From NCBI RefSeq assembly GCF_900258035.1, contig NZ_OGTP01000004.1:300107-364106 (forward strand): 64,000 nucleotides of DNA, in the 5' to 3' direction. Position numbers and translations under genes: made by a program. Under the pieces are notes generated by a model. The model ran no database searches, had not been told where the DNA came from, and was given only the letters and a program-made list of their open reading frames with translations. The stretch's first letter is position 1, and each line of letters opens with the position of its first letter. The DNA comes from Caballeronia novacaledonica. Its GTDB lineage: Bacteria > Pseudomonadota > Gammaproteobacteria > Burkholderiales > Burkholderiaceae. Shown in pieces: positions 26,912-35,564 of the stretch.

Positions 26912-27828
26912 TGCGCGAACACTCCGCGCTGACGCATCAGTTCCCGGTGGAGTTCCGGATGCTTCTCGAACGGTGCACGTCCATGCAACCAGAAATAGTT
27001 GTTGGCGACGATCAGTTCGCCCACGGGCAAGCTGATTTCCTCCGTCGCCGGCGAGGTCTCCATCGAATTCGACATCGCGTGCAGATAGCGCGCTTCGTCG
27101 AGTGTGCGCGGTTGCACGAACTGGTCGATGAACGACATCGACAGACCGAACGCCGATTGGAAGAACAGCGGACGTTCGACAGCGCTGCTCACGTTCTTCG
27201 AACCGGGCGCCTTGAAGACGAAGGGCAATGCGCCCATCGGATCGAGCGCGAAATCGTCGCGTTCGGCCCAGTCGTCGAGATGCAGCAGGCGCGACTCGCC
27301 GCCGGTCGCGTTGGTTTCGTCGAACTTCATCATCAGCAACCAGTGCGTTGCTTCTTCGACGTAGGTCCCGTCGGTGTGGAGCGAGAACAGGCGGTAGGCT
27401 TGGCGCAGATACGAGTCGCTGGCGTCGGTGTCCTTGACGAGAAAGCGGGCGTAGTAGGTGCCCGACATCGCATCGTGATTGCTCGGGCCGATCAGATGCG
27501 CGACGGCGGTGCCGAAGCGCACGTAATCATCGCTATCGGATGTGGTGCCTTGCACGCCGAGCGTAAAGCCGCCGCTAGTGCGGTCGCGGACAATCTGCGT
27601 GAGCAGTGCGCCGAACTCGTCGCCGAGCACGCGGTTCAGTTCGTGCGCCAGCATGAAGCGCATGTAGGGCACGTATTGCAGGTTCTGCACGTCGACGTTC
27701 TTCACGGCTTCGAAAAACCGCTCGAGCGCAGTTCGATCGAGTTCGATGCGGCGCAGGCGATCGTGCTGTGGATGCGCGTGAATGCTGAATAGGGGCTGGG
27801 TAACGTTGCCTTCGACAGGTGCGTTCAT
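26908..27828 (-). CDS. glaH: Glutarate 2-hydroxylase (CsiD/GlaH)
   Basis: This 306-residue Fe(II)/2-oxoglutarate oxygenase belongs to the CsiD family. The iron ligands appear as His151 and Asp153 in SLHTDGTYVEE and His282 in YFWLHGRAPF, with QYVPYMRFMLAHEL near the N-terminus. It hydroxylates glutarate to L-2-hydroxyglutarate using 2-oxoglutarate. It is followed by lhgO in one operon. The usual GntR regulator (CsiR/GlaR) and gabDTP are absent; instead a LysR gene is divergent. Start ATG follows CGGAGTC. Confidence 0.93.
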   Translation of the reverse strand: MNAPVEGNVTQPLFSIHAHPQHDRLRRIELDRTALERFFEAVKNVDVQNLQYVPYMRFMLAHELNRVLGDEFGALLTQIVRDRTSGGFTLGVQGTTSDSDDYVRFGTAVAHLIGPSNHDAMSGTYYARFLVKDTDASDSYLRQAYRLFSLHTDGTYVEEATHWLLMMKFDETNATGGESRLLHLDDWAERDDFALDPMGALPFVFKAPGSKNVSSAVERPLFFQSAFGLSMSFIDQFVQPRTLDEARYLHAMSNSMETSPATEEISLPVGELIVANNYFWLHGRAPFEKHPELHRELMRQRGVFAQ

Positions 27829-27923
27829 ATTCGACTCCGTTTGATGGGTGTCGATATTTCACGCTGTTATGGTGTTCGATTAAACTGGCTAAAGTGAGAT
27901 TTTTAATCGGGAAGAGCGAATAA

Positions 27924-28817
27924 ATGGACAGCCGTCAGTTGAAGGTTTTCGTATCGCTGGCTGAGGATCTGCATTTCGCGCGCACGGCTGATCGACTGAA
28001 CATCGCGCAGTCCGTGCTGAGCGATCAGCTCAGAAAACTCGAAACCACGCTCGGCGTACGGCTGTTGAACCGCAACAAGCGTGCAGCGGTTACGCTGACG
28101 AATGCCGGCGAAGTTTTTCTGCAGGAGGCGTTGCTCGCGCTGCGTCAGCTCGAACGCGCGGAAGCTGTAGGCCGGCTCGCGGCACGTGGTGAGGCCGGGA
28201 ATGTTTCGCTCGGCTATGTCGGCTCCGCGGTGTCCACGGGTTTGCTTCCGGCGACACTCAAGCGTTTCCGTGCCGGTTGCCCTAAGGTCGAAATGGACAT
28301 CATGGCGATGGAAACACCCCGCCAACTCGAAAGCCTGCACGACGGCCGACTCGACGTAGGTTTGCTGCGTTCGCGCTCCCGTTACCCCGACGGTGTGGCG
28401 GCAACAGTGTTAATGCGTGAGCAATTGATGATCGCACTGGCGGCGGATCATCCGCTGAGCCAATCGGCAACGATTCGTCCGAGCGCATTGCGCGATGCGG
28501 CCTTTATCGTGCCACAATTCAGCGAAAGCGAAGGCTTCGCGGAGAATTTGTCGAGTCTCGGCCGTCTTGGCGGATTCGATGCTGCGCCGCGCCAGCGCGT
28601 CGCTGATTTCATGACAGCGCTGTGCATGGCGGCAGCGGGCTACGGCGTAGTGCTGGTTCCCCAATCGATGAAAGCGTTTGCACCAGCGGACATCGTATTC
28701 CGCCCGATCGCGGGTTACCCTGAGCAAGCGGAACTTGCCGTTGCCTACAGGGCGCGCGAGAACGCACCATCGGTCAAGCGTTTTTTGGAGACCGCACTCG
28801 GTTTAGCAAGGCTATGA
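27924..28817 (+). CDS. LysR-family regulator
   Basis: A 297-residue LysR protein: N-terminal helix-turn-helix (RQLKVFVSLAEDLHFARTADRLNIAQSVLSDQLRKLE, residues about 4-38) and the periplasmic-binding-protein-like effector domain (GNVSLGYVGSAVSTGLLP, RLDVGLLRSRS). The N-terminus is typical of regulators of aromatic and amino-acid degradation. It is divergent from glaH across 95 bases, so it is probably the activator of glaH-lhgO, possibly responding to glutarate or 2-hydroxyglutarate. That assignment is positional. Confidence 0.9.
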   Translation: MDSRQLKVFVSLAEDLHFARTADRLNIAQSVLSDQLRKLETTLGVRLLNRNKRAAVTLTNAGEVFLQEALLALRQLERAEAVGRLAARGEAGNVSLGYVGSAVSTGLLPATLKRFRAGCPKVEMDIMAMETPRQLESLHDGRLDVGLLRSRSRYPDGVAATVLMREQLMIALAADHPLSQSATIRPSALRDAAFIVPQFSESEGFAENLSSLGRLGGFDAAPRQRVADFMTALCMAAAGYGVVLVPQSMKAFAPADIVFRPIAGYPEQAELAVAYRARENAPSVKRFLETALGLARL

Positions 28818-29020
28818 GATTGAGTGTTGTCTGGCGGGTTAGCGGGGAGATCGCAACGACGTAACCGGTCACGAAAGGGCACCCGCTCGGACCGTCAAAT
28901 TGACATTCGCGTGTCCAGTCCTTACTTGAAGCGGCCGTTGACATCGCGCTGACTCTAAAGGCGGTTCAGGGTCGCGATGTGCCGTCGATTAGCTAAGTAT
29001 CCGCGATGGTGCTCGCTGAC

Positions 29021-29785
29021 CTACAACGAAGGCCCTTGTTGTCCCAGCAGACGAGAAAGCCTTACTGATGCCTGTCTGAGCAGTTCTGCGAATTGTTCAA
29101 CTCGTTGTTTCGTAACCCGGACGCTCGGACCAAAAATACATAGCGAACCGGCTACCTGATTGGCGCCGTTGAAGAAAGGCGCTGCGACGGCCACCGCCCC
29201 TTCGATCAATTCGTGATGACTCGTGCCGAAGCCCTGTGCGCGAATTCGTTCGATGTCGCTCAGCATCGCTGCCATATCTTCATCTGGATCGACGAGATAG
29301 CGCCGCAATTCGTCGGGCGTGAGCTGCATCTGCGAAAGAATGGTGCGGCCGCTCGCTCCGCGCACGAGCTTCTCGCGATAGCCGATGCCGCGTCGAAAGC
29401 TAAGCGGCTGATTGCTCTCCAGTTCCGCGACGCAAAGCCGATACGTATCGTCTGGAACGAAGAGCGCGACGGTTTCGGACGTGGCCTCCCAGAGACTTCG
29501 TAGCACCGGCTGCGCGAGCTCGGCGATTCTATGGTCGCTCAGCCAGACATGTGCGAGCTGGGCGACCGAGCTTCCGAGCCGGAAGCGCTGAGGTTCCCCC
29601 GACGATGCCAGAAAGCCGGCCTGCTCCAGCGTATTCAACAGCCGATACAACGTCGGACGGCTCAGATTCACTCGCGTGAGCAACTCCGCGACGGTCAGCG
29701 ATTTGTCTCCCGGCCGGAACGCCAACAGTATCTCCAACGCCCGCTCCACCGCACGAACGCTTTCGTGCGCCTTCTTTTCTTCCAT
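29021..29785 (-). CDS. IclR-family regulator
   Basis: A 254-residue protein with the IclR winged helix at about 14-75 (SVRAVERALEILLAF, LSRPTLYRLLNTLEQAGFL) and the C-terminal GAF-like effector domain (LRRYLVDPDEDMAAMLSDIERIRAQGFG, ALVAVAAP-type strand EGAVAVAAPFF). ATG at 29785 follows CAGGAA. It is divergent from the Rieske oxygenase across 159 bases that hold two palindromic candidate operators. IclR proteins commonly act as activators or repressors of aromatic-acid operons with the substrate as effector. Confidence 0.92.
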   Translation of the reverse strand: MEEKKAHESVRAVERALEILLAFRPGDKSLTVAELLTRVNLSRPTLYRLLNTLEQAGFLASSGEPQRFRLGSSVAQLAHVWLSDHRIAELAQPVLRSLWEATSETVALFVPDDTYRLCVAELESNQPLSFRRGIGYREKLVRGASGRTILSQMQLTPDELRRYLVDPDEDMAAMLSDIERIRAQGFGTSHHELIEGAVAVAAPFFNGANQVAGSLCIFGPSVRVTKQRVEQFAELLRQASVRLSRLLGQQGPSL

Positions 29786-29840
29786 TTTTTTCCTGTCCCT
29801 TGTCGTCTTTTCGGACTCGCGCCGTCAGCGCCATTGTAGA

Positions 29841-29855
29841 GAAATCCCCTATTTC
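29841..29855. promoter_or_regulatory. Palindrome in IclR/Rieske promoter, site 1
   Basis: GAAATCCCCTATTTC consists of perfect GAAAT/ATTTC arms around five bases. The GAAA...TTTC arrangement fits the loose GGAAA/TTTCC style of IclR-type operators. It lies about 56 bases upstream of the IclR start and 90 bases upstream of the Rieske start. Confidence 0.5.
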
Positions 29856-29889
29856 CCAACGCTTGAACTTCTCGCGCGTTGTCCGTAGA

Positions 29890-29907
29890 ATGAAATCACA
29901 GTTTCAT
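29890..29907. promoter_or_regulatory. Palindrome in IclR/Rieske promoter, site 2
   Basis: ATGAAATCACAGTTTCAT has perfect ATGAAA/TTTCAT arms around six bases, 38 bases before the Rieske gene start. The arms share GAAA/TTTC with site 1, whose centre lies 50-51 bases upstream, close to five helical turns. Confidence 0.55.
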
Positions 29908-29944
29908 CAGGCGGACAATCTCACATCTGATCTGGAGTTTGAGC

Positions 29945-31216
29945 ATGGACAAGAACATGTCGGAAACGCTGGTGCGCACCGGGCCCGCCACGGCGATGGG
30001 CAATCTCATGCGGCGCTATTGGGTGCCGATTCTGTTGGCGAGCGAAATCGCCGAGCCGGATTGCGCGCCGGTGCGCGTGCAAATCCTCGGAGAAAAGCTG
30101 CTGGCATTCCGGGATTCAGACGGCAATGCGGCGCTGATCGACGAGTTCTGTTCACATCGCGGCGTGTCGCTGTATTTCGGGCGCAACGAGGAAAACGGCA
30201 TCCGGTGCTCGTATCACGGCCTCAAGTTCGATCGGAACGGCAACTGCGTCGATGTGCCGTCGGCGCCGCAGGCGTGCAAGCACATGAGCATCACGGCGTA
30301 TCCGTGTATCGAGCGCGCAGGCATCGTGTGGGCATACATGGGTCCGAAGGACAAGCAGCCGGCGCCGCCCGACCTCGAATGGTGCAACCTGCCGGCGGAC
30401 CAGGTGTTCGTGTCCAAACGTCTGCAGGAGTCGAATTATCTTCAGGCGATGGAAGGCGGCATCGATACCAGTCACGTCTCGTACGTGCATCGCTACGAAG
30501 TCGACGAAGACCCGATGCATCAGGGCACCAAGGCGCTCGAATACATCAAGGCGGACGGCAACGTCATCTTCGAAATCGAGAAGCAGCCGTTCGGCCTCAC
30601 GCTCTTCGGGCGTCGCAATGGCGAACCGGAATCCTACTACTGGCGCATCACGCAGTACCTCTTTCCGTGGTACACGCTCATTCCCCCGTTCGGCGATCAC
30701 TCCCTGGCCGGCCACGTCTGGGTGCCGATAGACGATCACACGTGCTGGGCATGGAGCATCAACTTCCGTCCGGATCGCGCGCTGTCCGAGGAAGAGATGA
30801 ACGACCTGAACGCGGGCAAGGGCATTCACTGCGAATACGAGCCGGGCACGTTCCGTCCGAAGGCGAACAAGGACAACGACTATCTGATCGACCGCCAGGC
30901 TCAGAAGGACAAGCGCGCGTACTCGGGCGTGTTCGGCTTCGCGATGCAGGATGCCTCACTGCAGGAAAGCATGGGTCCCATTCAGGACCACAGCAGGGAG
31001 AAGCTGCTGCCGACGGATCGCGCCATCGTCATGGCTCGACGCATGCTCTATGAAGCGGCCACCGCCTTGCAGATCGACACCGATCCGCCGGCCATCGATT
31101 CGAACCAGCAGCGCGTGCGCGCGGCCGGCGCTCTGCTTCCGCGCGATCAGAAACCGCAGGAGTGGGCGGTCATCCATCTTTCGGATGGCAAGGGCCAGCC
31201 GATCTACTCCATCTGA
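29945..31216 (+). CDS. Rieske non-heme iron oxygenase, alpha subunit (phthalate 4,5-dioxygenase-like)
   Basis: A 423-residue ring-hydroxylating oxygenase. The Rieske [2Fe-2S] ligands are Cys69/His71 (FCSHRG) and Cys88/His91 (CSYHG). The mononuclear iron site reads GGIDTSHVSYVH with Asp174, His177 and His182, and a later ESMGPIQDHSREKL block is typical of the phthalate/3-chlorobenzoate dioxygenase group. Such alpha-only oxygenases dihydroxylate or O-demethylate aromatic acids. The ATG at 29945 follows GGAG at a good distance. A cognate reductase, dehydrogenase, carrier and porin follow, so the uptake/oxidation unit is complete; the exact aromatic acid is unknown. Confidence 0.93.
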   Translation: MDKNMSETLVRTGPATAMGNLMRRYWVPILLASEIAEPDCAPVRVQILGEKLLAFRDSDGNAALIDEFCSHRGVSLYFGRNEENGIRCSYHGLKFDRNGNCVDVPSAPQACKHMSITAYPCIERAGIVWAYMGPKDKQPAPPDLEWCNLPADQVFVSKRLQESNYLQAMEGGIDTSHVSYVHRYEVDEDPMHQGTKALEYIKADGNVIFEIEKQPFGLTLFGRRNGEPESYYWRITQYLFPWYTLIPPFGDHSLAGHVWVPIDDHTCWAWSINFRPDRALSEEEMNDLNAGKGIHCEYEPGTFRPKANKDNDYLIDRQAQKDKRAYSGVFGFAMQDASLQESMGPIQDHSREKLLPTDRAIVMARRMLYEAATALQIDTDPPAIDSNQQRVRAAGALLPRDQKPQEWAVIHLSDGKGQPIYSI

Positions 31217-31276
31217 GCAAGCTCGACGCTCATCGTTCGTCTCTGTACAAGGAGGCCGGCATCGCGCCGGCGTGAG

Positions 31277-32056
31277 ATGCAAGGTTCAAGACTAAGAGAC
31301 AAGGTCGCGCTGATCACGGGCGGCGGAGGCGGCATCGGCGCAGCCACCGCACGCGTATTCTGCGACGAAGGCGCAGCAGTCATTCTCGTCGATGCGAACG
31401 CGCAAGCCCTCGCGAACGTCGCCGATGCATTGCTCAGCCGCGCCCCCGCGACAAGCGTTCACACGTTCGTGGCCGACGTCGCGAATGCCGATCAGGCGAC
31501 TGAGGCAGTGGCACTCGCGCAAAGCACGTTCGGCAGGCTCGACGTGCTCGTCAACAACGCCGCGATGCGCAACTACAGCGCGCTCGCCGATGCCACGCCG
31601 GAGGAATGGCAAAGCATGGTGTCGGTGAATCTGGTGGGCACATCGAACTACTGCAGGGCGGCTTTGCCGTTTCTGCGCCGGGCGGAATCGGCGAGCATCG
31701 TCAACGTGTCGTCGTGTTTCGCGGTGATCGGCCGCAAGGGCATGGGTCTCTACGATGCGACCAAGGCCGGCATGCTCGCCATGACGCGCACGCTGGCGTT
31801 CGAAGAGGCGGCCCACGGCGTGCGCGCCAACGCGATATGCCCCGGCTCGACGCTGACCGATTTCCACGTCAACCGTGCGCAGGCAGCGGGAAAGAGCGTG
31901 GAGACGCTCAAGACACAAAGGCAGGACACATCGTTGATCGGACGATGGGCGTCTCCCGAAGAAGTCGCATGGCCGATCCTCTGGCTTGCGAGCGACGAGG
32001 CCTCGTTCATCACCGGCGCTACGCTGATGGTCGACGGCGGTCTGTCGATCATGTGA
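31277..32056 (+). CDS. Short-chain dehydrogenase/reductase
   Basis: A 259-residue classical SDR: cofactor motif TGGGGGIG (residues 14-21), NNAA at 93-96, and the catalytic Ser145/146, Tyr159 and Lys163 in NVSSCF...LYDATKAG. In this context it probably dehydrogenates the cis-dihydrodiol formed by the Rieske oxygenase to a catechol-type product, the role CbaC or PhtB-type dehydrogenases play. It lies between oxygenase and reductase and its stop overlaps an ATG of the reductase gene by one base (TGATG). Confidence 0.9.
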   Translation: MQGSRLRDKVALITGGGGGIGAATARVFCDEGAAVILVDANAQALANVADALLSRAPATSVHTFVADVANADQATEAVALAQSTFGRLDVLVNNAAMRNYSALADATPEEWQSMVSVNLVGTSNYCRAALPFLRRAESASIVNVSSCFAVIGRKGMGLYDATKAGMLAMTRTLAFEEAAHGVRANAICPGSTLTDFHVNRAQAAGKSVETLKTQRQDTSLIGRWASPEEVAWPILWLASDEASFITGATLMVDGGLSIM

Positions 32057-32067
32057 TGGTGGCGGCC

Positions 32068-33033
32068 ATGAACGATTCCACAATGACCGTGCGCGTGGCA
32101 CGGCGCAATATCGAGGCGGACGGCATCGTCAGTTTCGAACTCGCGAGTCTGGACGGCGGTGATCTGCCGGCATTCGATGCGGGCGCGCACATTGACGTTC
32201 ATCTGCCGGCGGGACATGTGCGGCAGTACTCGCTGTGCAGTGCGCCGCATGAGCGGTCGCGCTATCAGATTGCCGTTTTGCGTGAAGCGCAGTCGCGCGG
32301 CGGCTCGGCTGGCATGCACGACGCGATCAAGGAAGGAGACGAACTGCGCGTGAGCATGCCGCGCAATCATTTCGCGCTCGCGTCCGGTCCGGCGAAGCAT
32401 CTGCTGCTGGCGGGCGGCATCGGGCTGACTCCGCTGCTTTGCATGGCGCAACATCTCGACCGCAGCGGTGGCGATTTCGAACTGCACTACTGCGCACGCA
32501 CGCGTTCGCGCGCGGCCTTCCTGGGGCGGCTCGCGAACGCGTCCTGGGCCGGGCGCGTTCAGTATCACTTCGATGACGAAGAGGCGCATCAACGTCTTCA
32601 TTTCGGTGCGCTGTTTAAAGAAGCACACGCGCATACGCATCTCTATGTCTGCGGGCCGCAGGGCTTCATGAATGCGGTGCTCGAAGCGGCGCGGGCGAAC
32701 AGTTGGCCGGAGAACCGGCTGCATTACGAGTTCTTCTCGGCCCCCGCCGTCGATACGTCGTCCGACGGCGCGTTCGAGGTATGTCTTGCACGCTCGGGAA
32801 AGACAGTGACCATCCCGGCCGACCAATCGGTGACGCAGGCGCTCGCGGACGCGGGCGTCGATGTGCCGGTCTCGTGCGAACAGGGCATTTGTGGAACCTG
32901 CGTCACGCGCGTGCTCGATGGCGAACCGGAGCATCGGGATCTGTATCTGTCTCCCGATGAGCAGACGCGCAACGATCAGTTTTTGCCGTGCTGCTCGCGC
33001 TCGAAGTCGAGAAGACTCGTGCTGGACCTGTGA
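32068..33033 (+). CDS. Phthalate dioxygenase-type reductase (FMN, NADH, 2Fe-2S)
   Basis: A 321-residue class IA oxygenase reductase with domains in the order FMN-binding barrel (RQYSLCS, residues 52-58), NAD-binding domain (GGIGLTPLL, 116-124; YVCGPQGFM) and C-terminal plant-type ferredoxin with cysteines 270, 275, 278 and 308 (CEQGICGTC...C). It delivers NADH electrons to the Rieske alpha subunit. I use the ATG at 32068; an ATG at 32056 overlapping the SDR stop would add four residues. Confidence 0.93.
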   Translation: MNDSTMTVRVARRNIEADGIVSFELASLDGGDLPAFDAGAHIDVHLPAGHVRQYSLCSAPHERSRYQIAVLREAQSRGGSAGMHDAIKEGDELRVSMPRNHFALASGPAKHLLLAGGIGLTPLLCMAQHLDRSGGDFELHYCARTRSRAAFLGRLANASWAGRVQYHFDDEEAHQRLHFGALFKEAHAHTHLYVCGPQGFMNAVLEAARANSWPENRLHYEFFSAPAVDTSSDGAFEVCLARSGKTVTIPADQSVTQALADAGVDVPVSCEQGICGTCVTRVLDGEPEHRDLYLSPDEQTRNDQFLPCCSRSKSRRLVLDL

Positions 33034-33131
33034 CGCTGCAACCCCGCAATACACGCCCGGCGCGCCTCGTGTGCCGGATGCCGAAACGGAAGAAGATAGG
33101 GCGGCATACGCACGCTCTGCATGGAGGAGTC

Positions 33132-34382
33132 GTGGAAAAGAACCTGGCGTCATCGAGTGACGCATCGGGCGCGGACTGGGCCGCGCCGGGCGCTGGCGAA
33201 ACGGAGGTGAGCCCTTATCGCTGGGTCGCCCTGTTCATCGTGTGGGCGGCATTTCTTCTCAGCTACGTGGACCGCGTCGCATGGAGCACGGTCGCGGCGC
33301 CCGTCGGCGCGTCGCTCGGCATCAAGGTGTCGCTGCTGGGCGCCTTCGTCACGGCGTTCTACGCTGGTTATGTGGTGGCGAACATCATCGGCGGCATGCT
33401 GACCGATTTTCTCGGCGGGCGCGCCATGATGACGCTCGCCTTGCTTCCGCTCGGTGTCTTCACGTTCTTCTTCGGCGAGACGACGTCGTTGACGGTGGGC
33501 ATTCTCATTCAACTGGCTATGGGCTTCGCCGCCGGAGCGGACTATTCGGCCGGCATGAAGGTGATTCCCGCATGGTTCACGCGCGACCGCGGACGAGCGA
33601 TGGGCATCTACACCACGGCGACATCGCTCGCCGTCGTGCTCGCCAACGCCATCGTGCCGACCATTTCCGCGCAGTACGGCTGGTCCAGCGCGTTTCGCAT
33701 GCTGGGTGTCGCCACGTTCGCGTGGGGCATCGTGTCTCTTCTGTTTCTCAAGAATCGGCCGGGCGGCGAGCGCGCTCCGGTGCGCAACAGCGCGAAAGAA
33801 ATGCTCGGCCTCTTGCGCAATCGCAATCTGATCTTTCTGTCCATCGCCGGTTGCGGCGGCCTTTGGGCGACCGTGGGCTTCGGCGCATGGGGCAATGCGC
33901 TGATGACGCGGCAATACGGCATTTCCTCCGTCGTGGCCGGCTCGATCATCGCGTCCTTCGGCATCGGCGCGGTCATCGCGAAACCGACGCTCGGATGGAT
34001 CTCCGACCTGCCGGGTGTCTCCCGCCGACTCATGTCCATTCTGGTGCTGGTCGCGTTCGCCATCACGCTGATGGTGTTCGGTATGTGCTCGACGGTCACG
34101 CAGTTCTATATCGTCGCACCGGTTCTGGGCGCGTTTTCATATGGCTATCTGCCGGTGTTGATGGCACAGGTGAGCGACGCATCCGGCAAGCGGCTGGCAG
34201 GCGCGAGCGCGGGATGGACGAACGCCATCTGGCAAATGGGCAGCGCCGTGTCTCCTCTGGCAGTCGGACATGTCTATGGCGGCACACATTCGATCGTGCT
34301 TGCCGTGCTCACGCTTGCCATCGGGCCGGTCGTCGGCTTGATCGCGATGCTGTTCGTGAGCAGGCGCATCGCACAGATCTGA
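33132..34382 (+). CDS. MFS transporter with GTG start
   Basis: A 416-residue, 12-span carrier with motifs MLTDFLGGRAMMTLALLPLG and GMKVIPAWFTRDRGRAMGIYTTATSLA, in the style of the anion:cation symporter/ACS family. The start is a GTG at 33132 placed after GGAGGAG; no ATG nearby has such a signal. It is the fourth gene of the Rieske operon and likely imports the aromatic acid. A stem-loop follows 15 bases after the stop. Confidence 0.9.
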   Translation: MEKNLASSSDASGADWAAPGAGETEVSPYRWVALFIVWAAFLLSYVDRVAWSTVAAPVGASLGIKVSLLGAFVTAFYAGYVVANIIGGMLTDFLGGRAMMTLALLPLGVFTFFFGETTSLTVGILIQLAMGFAAGADYSAGMKVIPAWFTRDRGRAMGIYTTATSLAVVLANAIVPTISAQYGWSSAFRMLGVATFAWGIVSLLFLKNRPGGERAPVRNSAKEMLGLLRNRNLIFLSIAGCGGLWATVGFGAWGNALMTRQYGISSVVAGSIIASFGIGAVIAKPTLGWISDLPGVSRRLMSILVLVAFAITLMVFGMCSTVTQFYIVAPVLGAFSYGYLPVLMAQVSDASGKRLAGASAGWTNAIWQMGSAVSPLAVGHVYGGTHSIVLAVLTLAIGPVVGLIAMLFVSRRIAQI

Positions 34383-34397
34383 TTCGACGCCAGGTCG

Positions 34398-34427
34398 GAC
34401 GCAAGTCGAAAAGAATCGACTTGCGTC
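34398..34427 (+). terminator. 12-base-pair stem-loop between MFS and porin genes
   Basis: GACGCAAGTCGA (34398-34409) pairs perfectly with TCGACTTGCGTC (34416-34427) around an AAAGAA loop. No T-run follows, so it may be a weak or Rho-assisted terminator, or an mRNA-stabilising barrier separating the operon from the more highly expressed porin. Confidence 0.55.
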
Positions 34428-34478
34428 GCGGCGTGATCAAGTTAAAAAAACTTCAAAAAGCAAAGCAAGGAGACGTGT

Positions 34479-35564
34479 TTGAAATCGAACCACGCCACGC
34501 GATGGGTGAGGACCATGCTCGCCGCTACGATAGGCTCGGCGGCGAGTATTGCAGCACACGCTCAGTCGTCGGTCACGCTATACGGCATTCTCGACTCGGG
34601 CGTCGAATATGTGACGCATGCCGCGAAGCAGGGGCCCGGCACCTTGTTTCGCCTCAACACCGGCAATCGCATCAATTCGCGTTGGGGATTCACGGGCCGG
34701 GAAGACCTCGGAGCGGGTTTGCGCTCCCTGTTCACGCTGGAATCCGGCTTCGCGACGAACAACGGCACACTGCAGCAGGGCGGCCGGCTGTTCGGCCGCC
34801 AGGCGTTCGTCGGCCTGGAAAGCGATAAATTCGGCGCCGTGATGGCCGGCCGGCAGATGACGCCGATGTATCGCTTCTTCCTGGCGCTCGACCCGCTCAA
34901 TTATTCCAGCTATGGCTTGTCGGCTCAGGACGCGCAATTTGTCGGGCGTGCCGACAACGCGCTGGAGTATCTGGGACACGCCGGTCCGTTCGAGCTGAAC
35001 GCGCTCTACAGCTTCGGCTACGATTCGACGATCGCAAATGGCGTGCAGGTGCCGGGAGAATTCCGTGTCGGCAAGCAGTTCGACATCGGTGCCCGGTATC
35101 GTCAGGGGCCGTTCAACCTGACGTTCGCCTATGAGCAACGACAGGGCACGACCGGTGCCTCGTCTGGCGACAGTGAGCGGCGCTATCTCGCTGGCGGATC
35201 GTGGGCTATCGGGAACGCGACGTTGTACGCTGGTTATGAACTTCTTCTGAACGACGTCGCGGCGACGATCGCCGCATCACCGCCGCAGACTATGGCATTC
35301 GGCGGCCTTCGCTACAAGATCATCCCCGCGTTTCAAGTGTCGGCGGCTTCCTACTATCACGCGTTTCGCACAGTGTCGGCTCACGCGGTAAGTTCAGGTG
35401 TCAACGCAGACTACCTGCTGTCCAAGCGCACCACGCTCTACACGGACGTCACGTATGTCATCAACAGCGCGAAGTCCGCCTTGAGCGCGACTGGGTCGAC
35501 AACCGTAGTGGCGACCGGGGCTAATCAGCTTGCGGTCGTGGTCGGGATCGTGCACGCATTCTGA
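34479..35564 (+). CDS. Gram-negative porin (OmpC-like), TTG start
   Basis: A 361-residue outer-membrane porin. The signal peptide ends ...ASIAAHA before QSSVTLYGILDSGVEYVTHA, near-identical in pattern to the porin at 20787, and the protein ends in phenylalanine (VVVGIVHAF). RINSRWGFTGREDLGAGLRSLFTLE and RQAFVGLESDKFG are standard strand motifs. The best start is TTG at 34479, six bases after AAGGAGA; the next ATG (34515) would remove the positively charged signal-peptide head. It probably serves uptake for the Rieske pathway. Confidence 0.92.
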   Translation: MKSNHATRWVRTMLAATIGSAASIAAHAQSSVTLYGILDSGVEYVTHAAKQGPGTLFRLNTGNRINSRWGFTGREDLGAGLRSLFTLESGFATNNGTLQQGGRLFGRQAFVGLESDKFGAVMAGRQMTPMYRFFLALDPLNYSSYGLSAQDAQFVGRADNALEYLGHAGPFELNALYSFGYDSTIANGVQVPGEFRVGKQFDIGARYRQGPFNLTFAYEQRQGTTGASSGDSERRYLAGGSWAIGNATLYAGYELLLNDVAATIAASPPQTMAFGGLRYKIIPAFQVSAASYYHAFRTVSAHAVSSGVNADYLLSKRTTLYTDVTYVINSAKSALSATGSTTVVATGANQLAVVVGIVHAF

